From Bradyrhizobium lablabi (GTDB lineage Bacteria; Pseudomonadota; Alphaproteobacteria; Rhizobiales; Xanthobacteraceae): 64,000 nucleotides of DNA. The translations under genes and the position numbers were made by a program. Within the stretch, counting starts at the first letter, position 1; each line of letters starts with the position of its first letter. The notes below the pieces were generated by a model. That model ran no database searches, was not told the DNA's origin, and saw only the letters and a list, made by a program, of their open reading frames with translations. This document shows positions 18,634 through 28,598 of the stretch, one piece after another. Location: positions 1 to 64,000 of the forward strand of contig NZ_JAFCLN010000018.1 of NCBI RefSeq assembly GCF_018129385.1, written 5' to 3'.

Positions 18634-20172
18634 TCAGACGCCAATCTTCGGCACGCGATGCCTGTCGAGGCCGATCGCGATATTCTTCTGCTCCATGTAG
18701 ATCTCGAAGGCATAGTCGCCGCCGTCGCGGCCGATGCCGCTGGCCTTCACGCCGCCGAACGGCGTCGGCAGATGCCGGACGTTCTCCGAGTTGACCCAGA
18801 CCATGCCGGCGTCTACGCCCTGGGCAATTCGGTGGGCGCGGCCGACATCGCCCGTCCACAGATAGGCGGCCAGCCCGTACCGGACGTCGTTGGCGATGCG
18901 CAATGCATCGGCTTCATCGTCGAACGGGATCGCGGTCAGCACGGGGCCGAAAATCTCTTCCTGTGCGATGCGCATCGACGTGGCAGCGCCGGTGAACAGT
19001 GTCGGGCAAACGAAATTGCCCTTGCCGTCGAGAGCACGATTGCCACCGGTTGCGACTTCGGCGCCGTCGGCTTTCGCATGAGCGGTGTAGCTCAGCACCT
19101 TTTCAACATGCCGCTTGTGAATCAGCGGGCCAAGCTCGGTCGCGGGATCCAGCGGATGTCCGACGGCGATCTTCTCCACCCTCGCCTTCAGCTTCGCGGT
19201 GAACTCGGCGTAGATCGACCGTTGCACGAGGGCGCGGCTCGATGAGGTACAGCGCTGGCCGTTGAGGCTGTAGATCATGAACAATACGGCATCGAGCGCG
19301 CGGTCGAGATCGGCATCGTCGAACACGATGACGGGGTTCTTGCCGCCAAGCTCGAAATGCACGCGCTTGAGGGTCATCGCGCCCTGCGCCATGATGTGGC
19401 TGCCGGTGATCGACTCGCCAACAAAGGCGATGGCCTTGATGGCGGGATGTTCGGTCAGCGCCTTGCCGGCGGTTTCGCCCAGACCATGCACGAGGTTGAC
19501 GATGCCCTTGGGAAGGCCGGCGCCCTCGAACACCTCGCTCATGATTTCCGAGAGGATCACGGCGGTCAGCGGACTCCACTCTGCCGGCTTGTGCACGATC
19601 GTGCAGCCGGCCGCCAGCGCAGGCGCGATCTTCCAGGTCGACAGCATGAACGGCGTGTTCCAGGGCGTAATGACGCCGACCGGACCGATCGGTTGCCGGA
19701 TCGTGTAGTTGAGGTGTGTTTCGGTCGGCAGCGACAGGCCGTCGCGCGCCTCGGGCGCCTTGTCGGCATAGAAGCGGAAATTCTCCGCGCCGCGCAGCGC
19801 GGCCTTGGCCATGTAGCGTATCGGCTGGCCGCTATCGGTGCTTTCAATGAGGGCAATCTCGTCCGCCCTCGCCTCGATCCTGTCCGCGATCTGGTGCAGC
19901 AATGCGCGACGGCGCTCGCCCGGCACGTCCTTCCAGATCCTGAACGCATCCTCGGCGGCGCGGGCGGCAAGATCGATCTCATGCGCGCCGCCCGAAGATA
20001 TCTGGCACAGCACGGTGTTGTCGCTCGGATCGAAATTCTCAAAGCTCGCATGGCCCACGACGTTCTCGCCCGCGATCCGGTGCGGCACGGCGGCGTTCTT
20101 GAAGCGCGCCAGATAATTCTGCGCCTTACGGAGATTCTCGGTCAGTGCGTTGCTGGCGAGAGGCTTGTTCAT
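18634..20172 (-). CDS. Aldehyde dehydrogenase (hydroxymuconic-semialdehyde type)
   Basis: 512 residues. The NAD(P)-dependent aldehyde dehydrogenase core is complete: GVITPWNTPFMLSTWKIAPA, general base E274 in HFELGGKNP, and catalytic cysteine C308 in NGQRCTSSSR. Overall it resembles HpaE/XylG-type semialdehyde dehydrogenases, which oxidise the product of extradiol ring cleavage. The extradiol enzyme at 27056 would make such a substrate. Promoter region 20173-20260 holds a TTAACATGTTAA palindrome, so this pair is probably transcribed separately from the upstream amidohydrolase operon. Confidence 0.9.
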   Translation of the reverse strand: MNKPLASNALTENLRKAQNYLARFKNAAVPHRIAGENVVGHASFENFDPSDNTVLCQISSGGAHEIDLAARAAEDAFRIWKDVPGERRRALLHQIADRIEARADEIALIESTDSGQPIRYMAKAALRGAENFRFYADKAPEARDGLSLPTETHLNYTIRQPIGPVGVITPWNTPFMLSTWKIAPALAAGCTIVHKPAEWSPLTAVILSEIMSEVFEGAGLPKGIVNLVHGLGETAGKALTEHPAIKAIAFVGESITGSHIMAQGAMTLKRVHFELGGKNPVIVFDDADLDRALDAVLFMIYSLNGQRCTSSSRALVQRSIYAEFTAKLKARVEKIAVGHPLDPATELGPLIHKRHVEKVLSYTAHAKADGAEVATGGNRALDGKGNFVCPTLFTGAATSMRIAQEEIFGPVLTAIPFDDEADALRIANDVRYGLAAYLWTGDVGRAHRIAQGVDAGMVWVNSENVRHLPTPFGGVKASGIGRDGGDYAFEIYMEQKNIAIGLDRHRVPKIGV

Positions 20173-20213
20173 GGGGTTCCTCCTGGCAATTGGCGTTTCT
20201 CAGGCCCATTCAT

Positions 20214-20225
20214 TTAACATGTTAA
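20214..20225. promoter_or_regulatory. Perfect palindrome upstream of aldehyde dehydrogenase
   Basis: TTAACATGTTAA is a perfect 12-base palindrome 42 bases upstream of the aldehyde dehydrogenase start, in an AT-rich stretch (ATTATAT follows). Its core TAACATGTTA is one base away from 11113-11122 and two from 10995-11004, suggesting one regulator for all three. Confidence 0.5.
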
Positions 20226-20260
20226 TTATATCTTGGAAGCCTCTTTTTGTATAGGTGCCA

Positions 20261-21925
20261 TTACGCCGCCAGCGTTCCGTCGGAATAGGCGATTTTGCCT
20301 CCGACCACGGTCAGCCGGCTTCGGGTTTCAGCGAGTTCGGCGGGATCGACCATGAGAATGTCGCGATCGAGCACGGCAATATCCGCGAGCATGCCTGCCT
20401 GCAATTGGCCGCGCCGCAGTTCGTGCCCCATCGCAAACGCCCCGCCCTGCGTATAGGCTGCGAGCGCCTCGCGCACCGGCAGGCCTTCCTCCGGATTGAG
20501 CACAAGCCCGGCCGACGTGGTCCGATTGATCGCTGCCGCAATCGCCGGATAGGGCGACAGAGGCCCGATCGGATGATCGGAACTGCCGGCGATGGTCACG
20601 CCGGCCCGCTTCACGCTGCGGCCGGGATAAAGCCGCTGCGCGCGATCGGGACCGATGGCTGAGGCGAACGAGTTTCCAAGCCGGTGCAGGAAGCCGTATT
20701 GCGGAACGACAATGGCGCCGAGGCGGTGTACCCGCGCGAGTGCATCGCGGCCGGGCACCGCAAAATGTTCGAGGCGATGGCGCTCGGGCGATGGAGCTGC
20801 CTCGGCAGCCGCCTCCAGGCAATCCAGCCAGTGTGCGATGGCGCGATCGCCGATCACATGCGCGGCAAGTTGCCAGCCGAGCACATGGGCCTCGACCGCC
20901 TTGGCGCGCAAATCAGCCGCCTCCTCCATCAGGAAACCCTTGGTGTCGCGGTCGGCATAAGGTTCGCTGAACGCCGCCGTGCGCGCACCGATGATGCCGT
21001 CGACGAAGAATTTCAGCGTGCGCACCTGCCAATGATCGTCATGGCCGGTCGGGCGAAGGTTCAGCCGGCGCGCCTCGGCGGGATCGATGCGCAGCATGAA
21101 TCCCATGCGCAGCGGCAGGCCGCCCGCATCCTTCAGCGCCTGCCAGATATTCCACTCGACGCCAAAACCGTTGTTGAAGCCGACGGCCGCTTCGACCGCC
21201 GCAACAATGCCGAGGCTCAGACACTCGGCGGCGACCTTGCGAATGGCCTCGATGGTTTGCGCCGGCGACGGCGGCGGGATCAGGGCCGCGACGATGTCGG
21301 CAGCGTTCTCGGTGAGAACGCCGGTCAGCTCGCCATGCGCCCGCTCGATCGTGCCGCCGGGTGGATCCGGCGTATTGATATCGAACCCGGCCAGCGCAAG
21401 CGCTGCGGAATTGGCGACGGACAGATGGCCGCCCGTGCGCCGCAGCAGCACGGGATTCCCCTGCGAGACAGCATCGAGTTCGGTGCGCGTCGGATGCCGC
21501 CGTTCAGCGAGGAACTGTTCGCTGTAATCGGCGGACATCACCCATTGGCCGGGCGCTGTGGCCGCACACGCGGATCGCACGCATTCCAGCAGCGCAGGAA
21601 TCGATGCCGTCGCCGGACCGAGCCCGAGGTTGAGCAGCTCCTGCGCGCGCATAAAGAGATGAAGATGCGCGTCTGTCAGTCCGGCAACGGTCCGGCTGCC
21701 GTGCAGGTCGATCGCTTTGCCGGCGCGCGGCGCATCGCGCGCCTCGCCGATCCAGGCGATGCGATCGCCCTCGATCAGGATGCTGTCGCGCGGCGCGCCG
21801 TCCAGGGCAGGATCGATCTTCCCGCCCCGCAACAACAGCGTTGCCGTGCTGGCGCCTTTTTGTTTTGACGCGTTTTCTTCACGCGAACCGGTACCCACTT
21901 CGCTCGAAAACGCTTTAGACGCCAT
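20261..21925 (-). CDS. Amidohydrolase, YtcJ-like
   Basis: 554 residues from ATG 21925. Family features: TVAGLTDAHLHLFMRAQELL with the HxH metal pair, the ADYSEQFLAERRHPTR block, FFVDGIIGARTAAFSEPY, and the C-terminal GSSDHPIGPLSPYPAI. YtcJ-type metal-dependent hydrolases have mostly unknown substrates, amides or cyclic compounds. The first 23 residues are encoded by a dispersed repeat (see 21857-21915), so the ancestral start may be a CTG or TTG codon in LLLRGG around 21834. Start overlaps the RidA stop by 11 bases. Last gene of the long leftward catabolic unit. Confidence 0.85.
   Translation of the reverse strand: MASKAFSSEVGTGSREENASKQKGASTATLLLRGGKIDPALDGAPRDSILIEGDRIAWIGEARDAPRAGKAIDLHGSRTVAGLTDAHLHLFMRAQELLNLGLGPATASIPALLECVRSACAATAPGQWVMSADYSEQFLAERRHPTRTELDAVSQGNPVLLRRTGGHLSVANSAALALAGFDINTPDPPGGTIERAHGELTGVLTENAADIVAALIPPPSPAQTIEAIRKVAAECLSLGIVAAVEAAVGFNNGFGVEWNIWQALKDAGGLPLRMGFMLRIDPAEARRLNLRPTGHDDHWQVRTLKFFVDGIIGARTAAFSEPYADRDTKGFLMEEAADLRAKAVEAHVLGWQLAAHVIGDRAIAHWLDCLEAAAEAAPSPERHRLEHFAVPGRDALARVHRLGAIVVPQYGFLHRLGNSFASAIGPDRAQRLYPGRSVKRAGVTIAGSSDHPIGPLSPYPAIAAAINRTTSAGLVLNPEEGLPVREALAAYTQGGAFAMGHELRRGQLQAGMLADIAVLDRDILMVDPAELAETRSRLTVVGGKIAYSDGTLAA
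21857..21915 (-). repeat. Short palindromic dispersed repeat inside a coding start
   Basis: GCGTTTTC at 21870-21877 and GAAAACGC at 21906-21913 form an inverted repeat around GTACCGG-containing sequence. From memory this is a frequent intergenic element in Bradyrhizobium. Here it provides codons 4-23 of the amidohydrolase frame (read as FSSEVGTGSREENASKQK). Confidence 0.7.
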
Positions 21926-22310
21926 CCTTCACCACGGCGATCATGTCGATCTCGATCTTCAGGCCGGTGCGCGCCAGATGCGCCACGCCGACGGTGGTGC
22001 GCGACGGCGGGTCCTTCGGGAAGAACTCGCGGAACACTTCGTTCATCGCGCCGAATTCGTTGAGCATGTCGGTCATATGGATGGTCATCTTCAGCGCCGT
22101 GTCCATCGATGCGCCGCCGGCCTCCGCCAGCGCCTTGACGTTCTCCAGCGCAATGCGGGTCTGCGCCTTGATGTCCGGCGGAAATTCGCGCGTCACCGGA
22201 TCGGAGCCGGTCTGACCCGAGATGAACAGCAGCTTGTCCCAGCGGATCGCCGGCGAATAGGGAATGCCGGGGCGCAGGCCCGTGGGCGGAACGACGACGG
22301 TACGTGCCAT
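21915..22310 (-). CDS. RidA family protein (YjgF/YER057c)
   Basis: 131 residues, the standard RidA length. It contains FISGQTGSDPVTREFPPDI, NVKALAEAGGAS, and the active-site strand PPSRTTVGVAHLARTG with the arginine that binds the carboxylate of imine substrates in true RidA (R105 in E. coli). The end KIEIDMIAVVKDG is also canonical. It could deaminate enamine/imine intermediates. 2-Aminomuconate deaminases of amino-aromatic meta pathways also belong to this family, fitting the extradiol enzyme upstream. Located 26 bases after the LivF-like gene in the same unit. Confidence 0.9.
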   Translation of the reverse strand: MARTVVVPPTGLRPGIPYSPAIRWDKLLFISGQTGSDPVTREFPPDIKAQTRIALENVKALAEAGGASMDTALKMTIHMTDMLNEFGAMNEVFREFFPKDPPSRTTVGVAHLARTGLKIEIDMIAVVKDGV

Positions 22311-22336
22311 GATGGTTTCCTTCCGTTTGGCGTGAA

Positions 22337-23060
22337 TTATGCGTCGCGATAGCGGTCCCCGGCGCCGAGATAAGCGGCAAGCACCCGCGGATCCTGGCGC
22401 AATTCGTCGGCCGCGCCGGAGGCGACGACGTTGCCGACTTCCAGCACAAAGCCGCGATCGGCGACCGAGAAGGCGAGATGCGCGTTCTGCTCCACGATGA
22501 TTGCCGTCATGCCGTCGGCTTTGAGCCGGGCAATCGCTTCGAAAATCTCTTCGGTGATCCGCGGCGCAAGCCCGGTCGAGGGCTCGTCGAGCATCAGCAG
22601 TTGCGGCTCCGCCATCAGCGCGCGGCCGACCGCCACCATCTGCTGCTCGCCGCCGGACAGCGTGCCGGCCAACTGCCGCCGCCGTTCCTTCAATTTCGGC
22701 AGCAGCGCGTAAATGCGTTCGAGCCCGGCGTCGAGTATTGCCCGTCCTTCCCTGCGGCGCAGGAAGGCGCCAAGCCGCAGATGGTCTTCGACCGACAATT
22801 GCGGAAACAGCTCGCGCCGTTCCGGAACGATGACGATGCCGCGCGCTACACGCGTCTCCGGCTTCAGTGTTCCCAGGTCTTCCCCCTTGAAGGACACCGT
22901 GCCCGACTTCTGGCGCAGCACACCCATCAGGCTGTTGAGCAGCGTGGTCTTGCCGGCCCCGTTGGGACCGATGAAGGTGATGAACTCGCCGCGCGCGACA
23001 TCGAAGGAGATCGCATCGAGCGCCACGGCCTCGCCGTAGCCGACGGTCAGGGCGGATACC

Positions 23061-23077
<17 letters not shown>
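22337..23077 (-). CDS. Branched-chain amino acid-type ABC transporter ATPase (LivF-like), second system
   Basis: 246 residues. Walker A GPNGAGKTT, signature LSGGEQQMV, Walker B LLMLDEPSTGLAP, and the switch histidine region EQNAHLAFSVADR in which the usual LivF asparagine-alanine pair is present. It overlaps the fused permease-ATPase gene upstream by 17 bases. Together with 23061-27037 it makes a complete importer with only four genes because LivM and LivG are fused. Confidence 0.92.
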
Positions 23078-24824
<1,747 letters not shown>

Positions 24825-24826
24825 GG

Positions 24827-25849
24827 CTACCTCGTTTCCACGCGTTGCCGGGCATTGCGCCAGAGCAGGATCGGGATAAGCAGGCTGAACACCAGCACGT
24901 CGCGGTAAGCACTCGCGAGGTAGGCGGAGGTCGATTCGAGACCGCCGACGATCATCACGCCGGCGAGCGACAACGGATAATCGGCAAGCCCGCCCATGGC
25001 GGCGCCGACAAATCCCTTCAGGCCGACCATGAAGCCCATTTCGTAGTTGGCGGTGATCAGCGGCGCGAGCAGCATGCCGCTGAGCGCGCTGAAGGCGGCC
25101 GCGAGCAGGAAGGCCAATCCGCCGGCAAGGTTGACCGGAATGCCGCAGAACTGCGCGCCAAGCCGGTTCATGGCGGAGGCCTGCAGCGCCTTGCCGATCA
25201 GCGTGTGCTCCGAGAAGAGATAGAGCCCGCCCATCGACAGCAGCGCGACAACCATGATGGCAATGGCCTGGTAGGGAATGAACACGGGACCGGCCATCAG
25301 GCCACCGGCGGCGATCGGCTCGACCGGATAGGGACTGGCGCCCCAGATCAGCAGGCCAAGCCCCTGCACCGCCATCGACACGCCGACGGAGATGATGACG
25401 AAGACGATGGTGCTGGCGTCGGGAATGGGATGCACGGTGAAACGATAGATCAGGACGCCAAGGGGGGCGACCAACAACAGCGCGACCGCCATCATGGCGA
25501 TCACCGGGAAGTGCAACGAAAGCGCCATACGGGTGATCAGGGCAGCCGCGATCGCAACCGCGATCAGGCCCGTCGCGAACAAAAGCGCGCCGCGCCAGTC
25601 GCGCCGCCAGCGGCCGGCGTCAAGCAGAATGCAGAGCGCAAGTCCGCCGATCAGGAGATACAGCGTGCCCGGCATCCGTCCCTGCAGGAGGTCGGCAAGA
25701 GTCAGCGCGCCCAGCATGACGTACTCGCCTTGTGCGATGTTCACCACCCGCGTGACGGTGAACACCAGCACAAGGCTGAGCGCCAGCAGTGCATAGATCA
25801 GGCCGTTGGTCAGACCATCGACCAGCAGAAAGAGAGCGGTATCGATCAT
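24827..25849 (-). CDS. Branched-chain amino acid-type ABC transporter permease (LivH-like), second system
   Basis: 340 residues, slightly longer than average. Begins LFLLVDGLTNGLIYALLALS and VFTVTRVVNIAQGEYVMLG, both LivH hallmarks. It has an extra basic insert (GRWRRDWRG) and added hydrophobic helices near residues 60-115 before the conserved block resumes. The loop GKALQASAMNRLGAQFCG is also conserved. Inner-membrane partner of the LivM-LivG fusion; 3 bases separate its start from the binding-protein stop. Confidence 0.9.
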   Translation of the reverse strand: MIDTALFLLVDGLTNGLIYALLALSLVLVFTVTRVVNIAQGEYVMLGALTLADLLQGRMPGTLYLLIGGLALCILLDAGRWRRDWRGALLFATGLIAVAIAAALITRMALSLHFPVIAMMAVALLLVAPLGVLIYRFTVHPIPDASTIVFVIISVGVSMAVQGLGLLIWGASPYPVEPIAAGGLMAGPVFIPYQAIAIMVVALLSMGGLYLFSEHTLIGKALQASAMNRLGAQFCGIPVNLAGGLAFLLAAAFSALSGMLLAPLITANYEMGFMVGLKGFVGAAMGGLADYPLSLAGVMIVGGLESTSAYLASAYRDVLVFSLLIPILLWRNARQRVETR

Positions 25850-25852
25850 GCC

Positions 25853-27037
25853 CTATTTGGCATTGTAGAGGCGGAATTCGCCGTTCTTGACCACTGAGAT
25901 GAAGGTCGAGCGCTGGTCAAGACCAAGATGGTCGGTCGGCGAATAATTGAAGATGCCGCCCACCGCCACGAACTCCTTGACCCCTTCCAGCTTGTCGCGC
26001 AGCGCGGCGCGAAAAGCTTCGAGATTGTCGGGCTTGGCACCCGCCTTGACGGCGTTCGATGCGGCCAGGATCGCGATATTGCCGGCGTCCCATGACTGGC
26101 CCGGGAAGATATCGACCTTCGGCACGTTGAACCGCTTTTCATAGAGCGCGGCGAATTTGGTGATGACGGGCTTCAATGGATTGCTGTCGGGCAATTCGCC
26201 GTAGACCAGCACCGGCGTCGTGCCGAGCAGCGCGCCTTCGACGTCGGCCTTGCCGATCGAGATGAACGCATTGTTGGCGGACCCGCCGGAGTGATAGATC
26301 GGACCGGTATAGCCGACGCGCTTCAGCGCCTGGTGAACCAGCGCCGAGGACGGCGGGATGGCGTGGATGTAGACGGCGCCTGGGCTGGCCTGCCGTACCT
26401 TGAGCGCCTGCGGGGTGAAATTGGTGTCGGTGCGCGAGAAGCGTTCGGCGGCGACGATCTCAACGCCCTTGGCCTTGGCGACGGCCTGTAGCGCGACCCA
26501 GCCGCCCTCGCCAAACGAGTCTTCAAGTCCGAGGAACGCGATCTTCTTGAGGCCGCGCTTGACCATGTCGTCAACGAGCACCTGTATCTGAAGCTGGTCC
26601 GTGCTCGGCGTCTTGAAGATCCAGTAGCGGTCCTTGACCGGTTCGATCACGCTCTGTCCGAGCGCAAGCGAGATGTTCGGCACCTTGGCCTGGGTCACGG
26701 TTTCAAGAATGGCCATGGAGGTCGGCGTCGTCGTGCAGCAGATCACGACATGGACGTTGTCCTCGGTGATCAGCTTGCGGACATTGTTGACCGCTTTGGT
26801 CGGATCCGAAGCGTCGTCATAGGTGATGAATTTCACCGTGAAGGGCAGGCTCGTATCGGAGGCGATTTGCTCCTGTAGCAACTCCAGCGCGTTCTTCTCG
26901 GGCAAACCGAGCGCCGATGCAGGCCCGGTCATGGCGACGACCGAGCCGATGCGCAGCTCCGGCTTGTCGGCGGCGCCGGCAGCGAGCGCCGACATCAGCC
27001 ATGCGGCGCAAGCGGCCGCGACGGAGATTTTCTTCAT
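25853..27037 (-). CDS. ABC transporter substrate-binding protein, second system
   Basis: 394 residues with an N-terminal signal (MKKISVAAACAAWLMSALAA, cleavage near AAGA|AD around residue 23). The mature start ELRIGSVVAMTGPASALG is the peripla_BP_6 pattern. It also contains IICC-like CCTTTPTSMAILETV and VVAAERFSRTDTNFTPQ-type segments. The gene sits 18 bases after the extradiol dioxygenase, so the imported ligand is probably an aromatic compound or its precursor. Ligand not inferable from sequence. Confidence 0.9.
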   Translation of the reverse strand: MKKISVAAACAAWLMSALAAGAADKPELRIGSVVAMTGPASALGLPEKNALELLQEQIASDTSLPFTVKFITYDDASDPTKAVNNVRKLITEDNVHVVICCTTTPTSMAILETVTQAKVPNISLALGQSVIEPVKDRYWIFKTPSTDQLQIQVLVDDMVKRGLKKIAFLGLEDSFGEGGWVALQAVAKAKGVEIVAAERFSRTDTNFTPQALKVRQASPGAVYIHAIPPSSALVHQALKRVGYTGPIYHSGGSANNAFISIGKADVEGALLGTTPVLVYGELPDSNPLKPVITKFAALYEKRFNVPKVDIFPGQSWDAGNIAILAASNAVKAGAKPDNLEAFRAALRDKLEGVKEFVAVGGIFNYSPTDHLGLDQRSTFISVVKNGEFRLYNAK

Positions 27038-27055
27038 GATCCCTTCCCCTTCTGT

Positions 27056-28063
27056 TTAATCGACTACGTAGCTCGGCACCGGCGCCAGCAGCGGCGGCTT
27101 GGTCGCCTGCATCGCCGCGCCGTCGAAAGTTTCCACCGCCATCGATTCTTCGAACCAGCGGCGCGGCGGCGGCGCACCCCAGAAGGTCTGGCGTACCGGA
27201 TTATTCAGGCTCCAGCGGATCGGCTCCGCCGACATGTCGCCGGTCAGGTAATCGCCGGTGTAAAGCTCGAAGCGGTTGCCATCGGGATCGCGGACATAGA
27301 CGAACAGCGCGTTGGAGATGCCGTGGCGCGCCGGTCCGCGCTCGATGCTGTCGGCGTAACCGGCGCCGGCGAGCATGTCGCAGGCGCGGATGATGCCCAT
27401 TGGCTCCGGCAGCGAGATGCCCAGGTGATGGGCGGCCGGTCCCGCGCCGGTCATCACGGCGATGTCGTGCACGGTTGCCTTGCGATAGAGCCAGCTTGCC
27501 CAAATGCGCGTATCCGGCGGCTCGGACTCGGTATATTCGGCGCAGCCGAAGCCGAGCTCGCCGGTGTACCATTCGTAGCCGGCCTGGGCGTCGGGAGTCA
27601 GCACGTTGGCGTGGTCGATGCGCGTTGGCGAGGCGCCCTTGTGCAAATGGTAGCTCTGCACCATCCAGGGAACGCTGGCCATCTCGGCGTAGTAGTCGAT
27701 GACAAAGCCGAGCGGATCCTGCATGCGCAGGGTGCGTCCCTGCCCCAACACGTCATTGCCGGCCCAGCGCACGGGAAGGCCGAGCTCCTCGAAACGGGCC
27801 TTCATGCGGTCGAGATCGGCATCGCTGGAAACACGAAAGCCGATGGTGCCGACCCCGGCGCTGTCGGCCTTGCGCAGCACGAAAGTGTGGTGCTGCCGGT
27901 CCTCGGTGCAGCGCAAATAGACCCGGTTCTCGTCCCGAGCGGTCTCGTGCATGCCGATCAGGTTGACGTAGAAGTCCCGCGCCCTCTCGAGGTCGGTGGT
28001 CCGGAACTCGACGTGTCCGAGCTTCTGGATATTGGCAATGTCCTTGATCCGACCGCCGCTCAT
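27056..28063 (-). CDS. Extradiol ring-cleavage dioxygenase, homoprotocatechuate 2,3-dioxygenase-like
   Basis: 335 residues from ATG 28063. Two vicinal-oxygen-chelate modules: the first begins LGHVEFRTTDLERARDFYV, the second carries the metal ligands H151 (RIDHANV), H212 or H213 (AAHHLGI) and E266 (RFELYTGDY). H199 in ATVHDIAV matches the second-sphere acid/base histidine of HPCD (known ligands there H155, H214, E267; H200). It should therefore be an active Fe(II) or Mn(II) meta-cleavage enzyme for a catechol. It is the first gene of the transporter/RidA/amidohydrolase unit. Confidence 0.88.
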   Translation of the reverse strand: MSGGRIKDIANIQKLGHVEFRTTDLERARDFYVNLIGMHETARDENRVYLRCTEDRQHHTFVLRKADSAGVGTIGFRVSSDADLDRMKARFEELGLPVRWAGNDVLGQGRTLRMQDPLGFVIDYYAEMASVPWMVQSYHLHKGASPTRIDHANVLTPDAQAGYEWYTGELGFGCAEYTESEPPDTRIWASWLYRKATVHDIAVMTGAGPAAHHLGISLPEPMGIIRACDMLAGAGYADSIERGPARHGISNALFVYVRDPDGNRFELYTGDYLTGDMSAEPIRWSLNNPVRQTFWGAPPPRRWFEESMAVETFDGAAMQATKPPLLAPVPSYVVD

Positions 28064-28119
28064 GGCCGTCTCCCTGTTTCCTGAAGTTCCCGGGAGGTTA
28101 CCCGCCCTGCGGACGGCGT

Positions 28120-28130
28120 CTGTATCGCCC
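28120..28130 (-). promoter_or_regulatory. CTGTATCGCC motif, copy 1
   Basis: CTGTATCGCCCGCTAC lies 57 bases upstream of the extradiol dioxygenase start. The first 11 bases are identical to 29877-29887, and the first 10 to 31158-31167, which stand at similar distances before two other genes of the pathway. A candidate activator site for one of the two nearby Crp/Fnr proteins. Confidence 0.55.
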
Positions 28131-28167
28131 GCTACCAAGAGCGCCAGATTCCCGGGGCAGGCCCCCG

Positions 28168-28587
28168 TCAGCGGGGTGCATAGAGAACCGCCTTGATCTC
28201 GATCACGAGACCGGGGCGGGCCAGTCCGGCGATCTCCAGGATGGTCCAGGTCGGAAAGGGCTCGCGGATGTAGCCACTCTTGATTTCGACGAAGCGCGCG
28301 AGGTGACGCTGCAAGCCGACGTGATAGCTGACCAGCTCGACGATGTCGTCGAGCGAGGCGCCCGCCTCCTCGATCACGATCTTCAGACGGTCGAAGGCGT
28401 TGACGATCTGCCCCTCGTCATCCTCCGGCATCGAGCCGTCCGGGTTCAATCCGATCTGGCCGGCGACATAGATGAAGTCACCGGCGCGCACCGCGGGCGA
28501 ATAGCCGAACTTCTTGAAGATGGTTGATCCGTCCTTGGTCGCGAAGATCGGATTGGCGGACTGGATGGCTTGTTTTTTCATTTTCAT
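28168..28587 (-). CDS. RidA family protein lacking the canonical arginine
   Basis: 139 residues. The fold is recognisable from FIYVAGQIGLNPDG, NAFDRLKIVIEEAGASLDDI and the end LVIEIKAVLYAPR. The active-site strand, however, reads FPTWTILEIAGLARPG, with tryptophan where enamine-deaminating RidA proteins have arginine. It therefore probably belongs to a divergent Rid subgroup with another activity. It is transcribed with the flavin monooxygenase gene 11 bases upstream. A second, canonical RidA lies at 21915-22310 in the same catabolic region. Confidence 0.87.
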   Translation of the reverse strand: MKMKKQAIQSANPIFATKDGSTIFKKFGYSPAVRAGDFIYVAGQIGLNPDGSMPEDDEGQIVNAFDRLKIVIEEAGASLDDIVELVSYHVGLQRHLARFVEIKSGYIREPFPTWTILEIAGLARPGLVIEIKAVLYAPR

Positions 28588-28598
28588 TGTTCCTGTGG

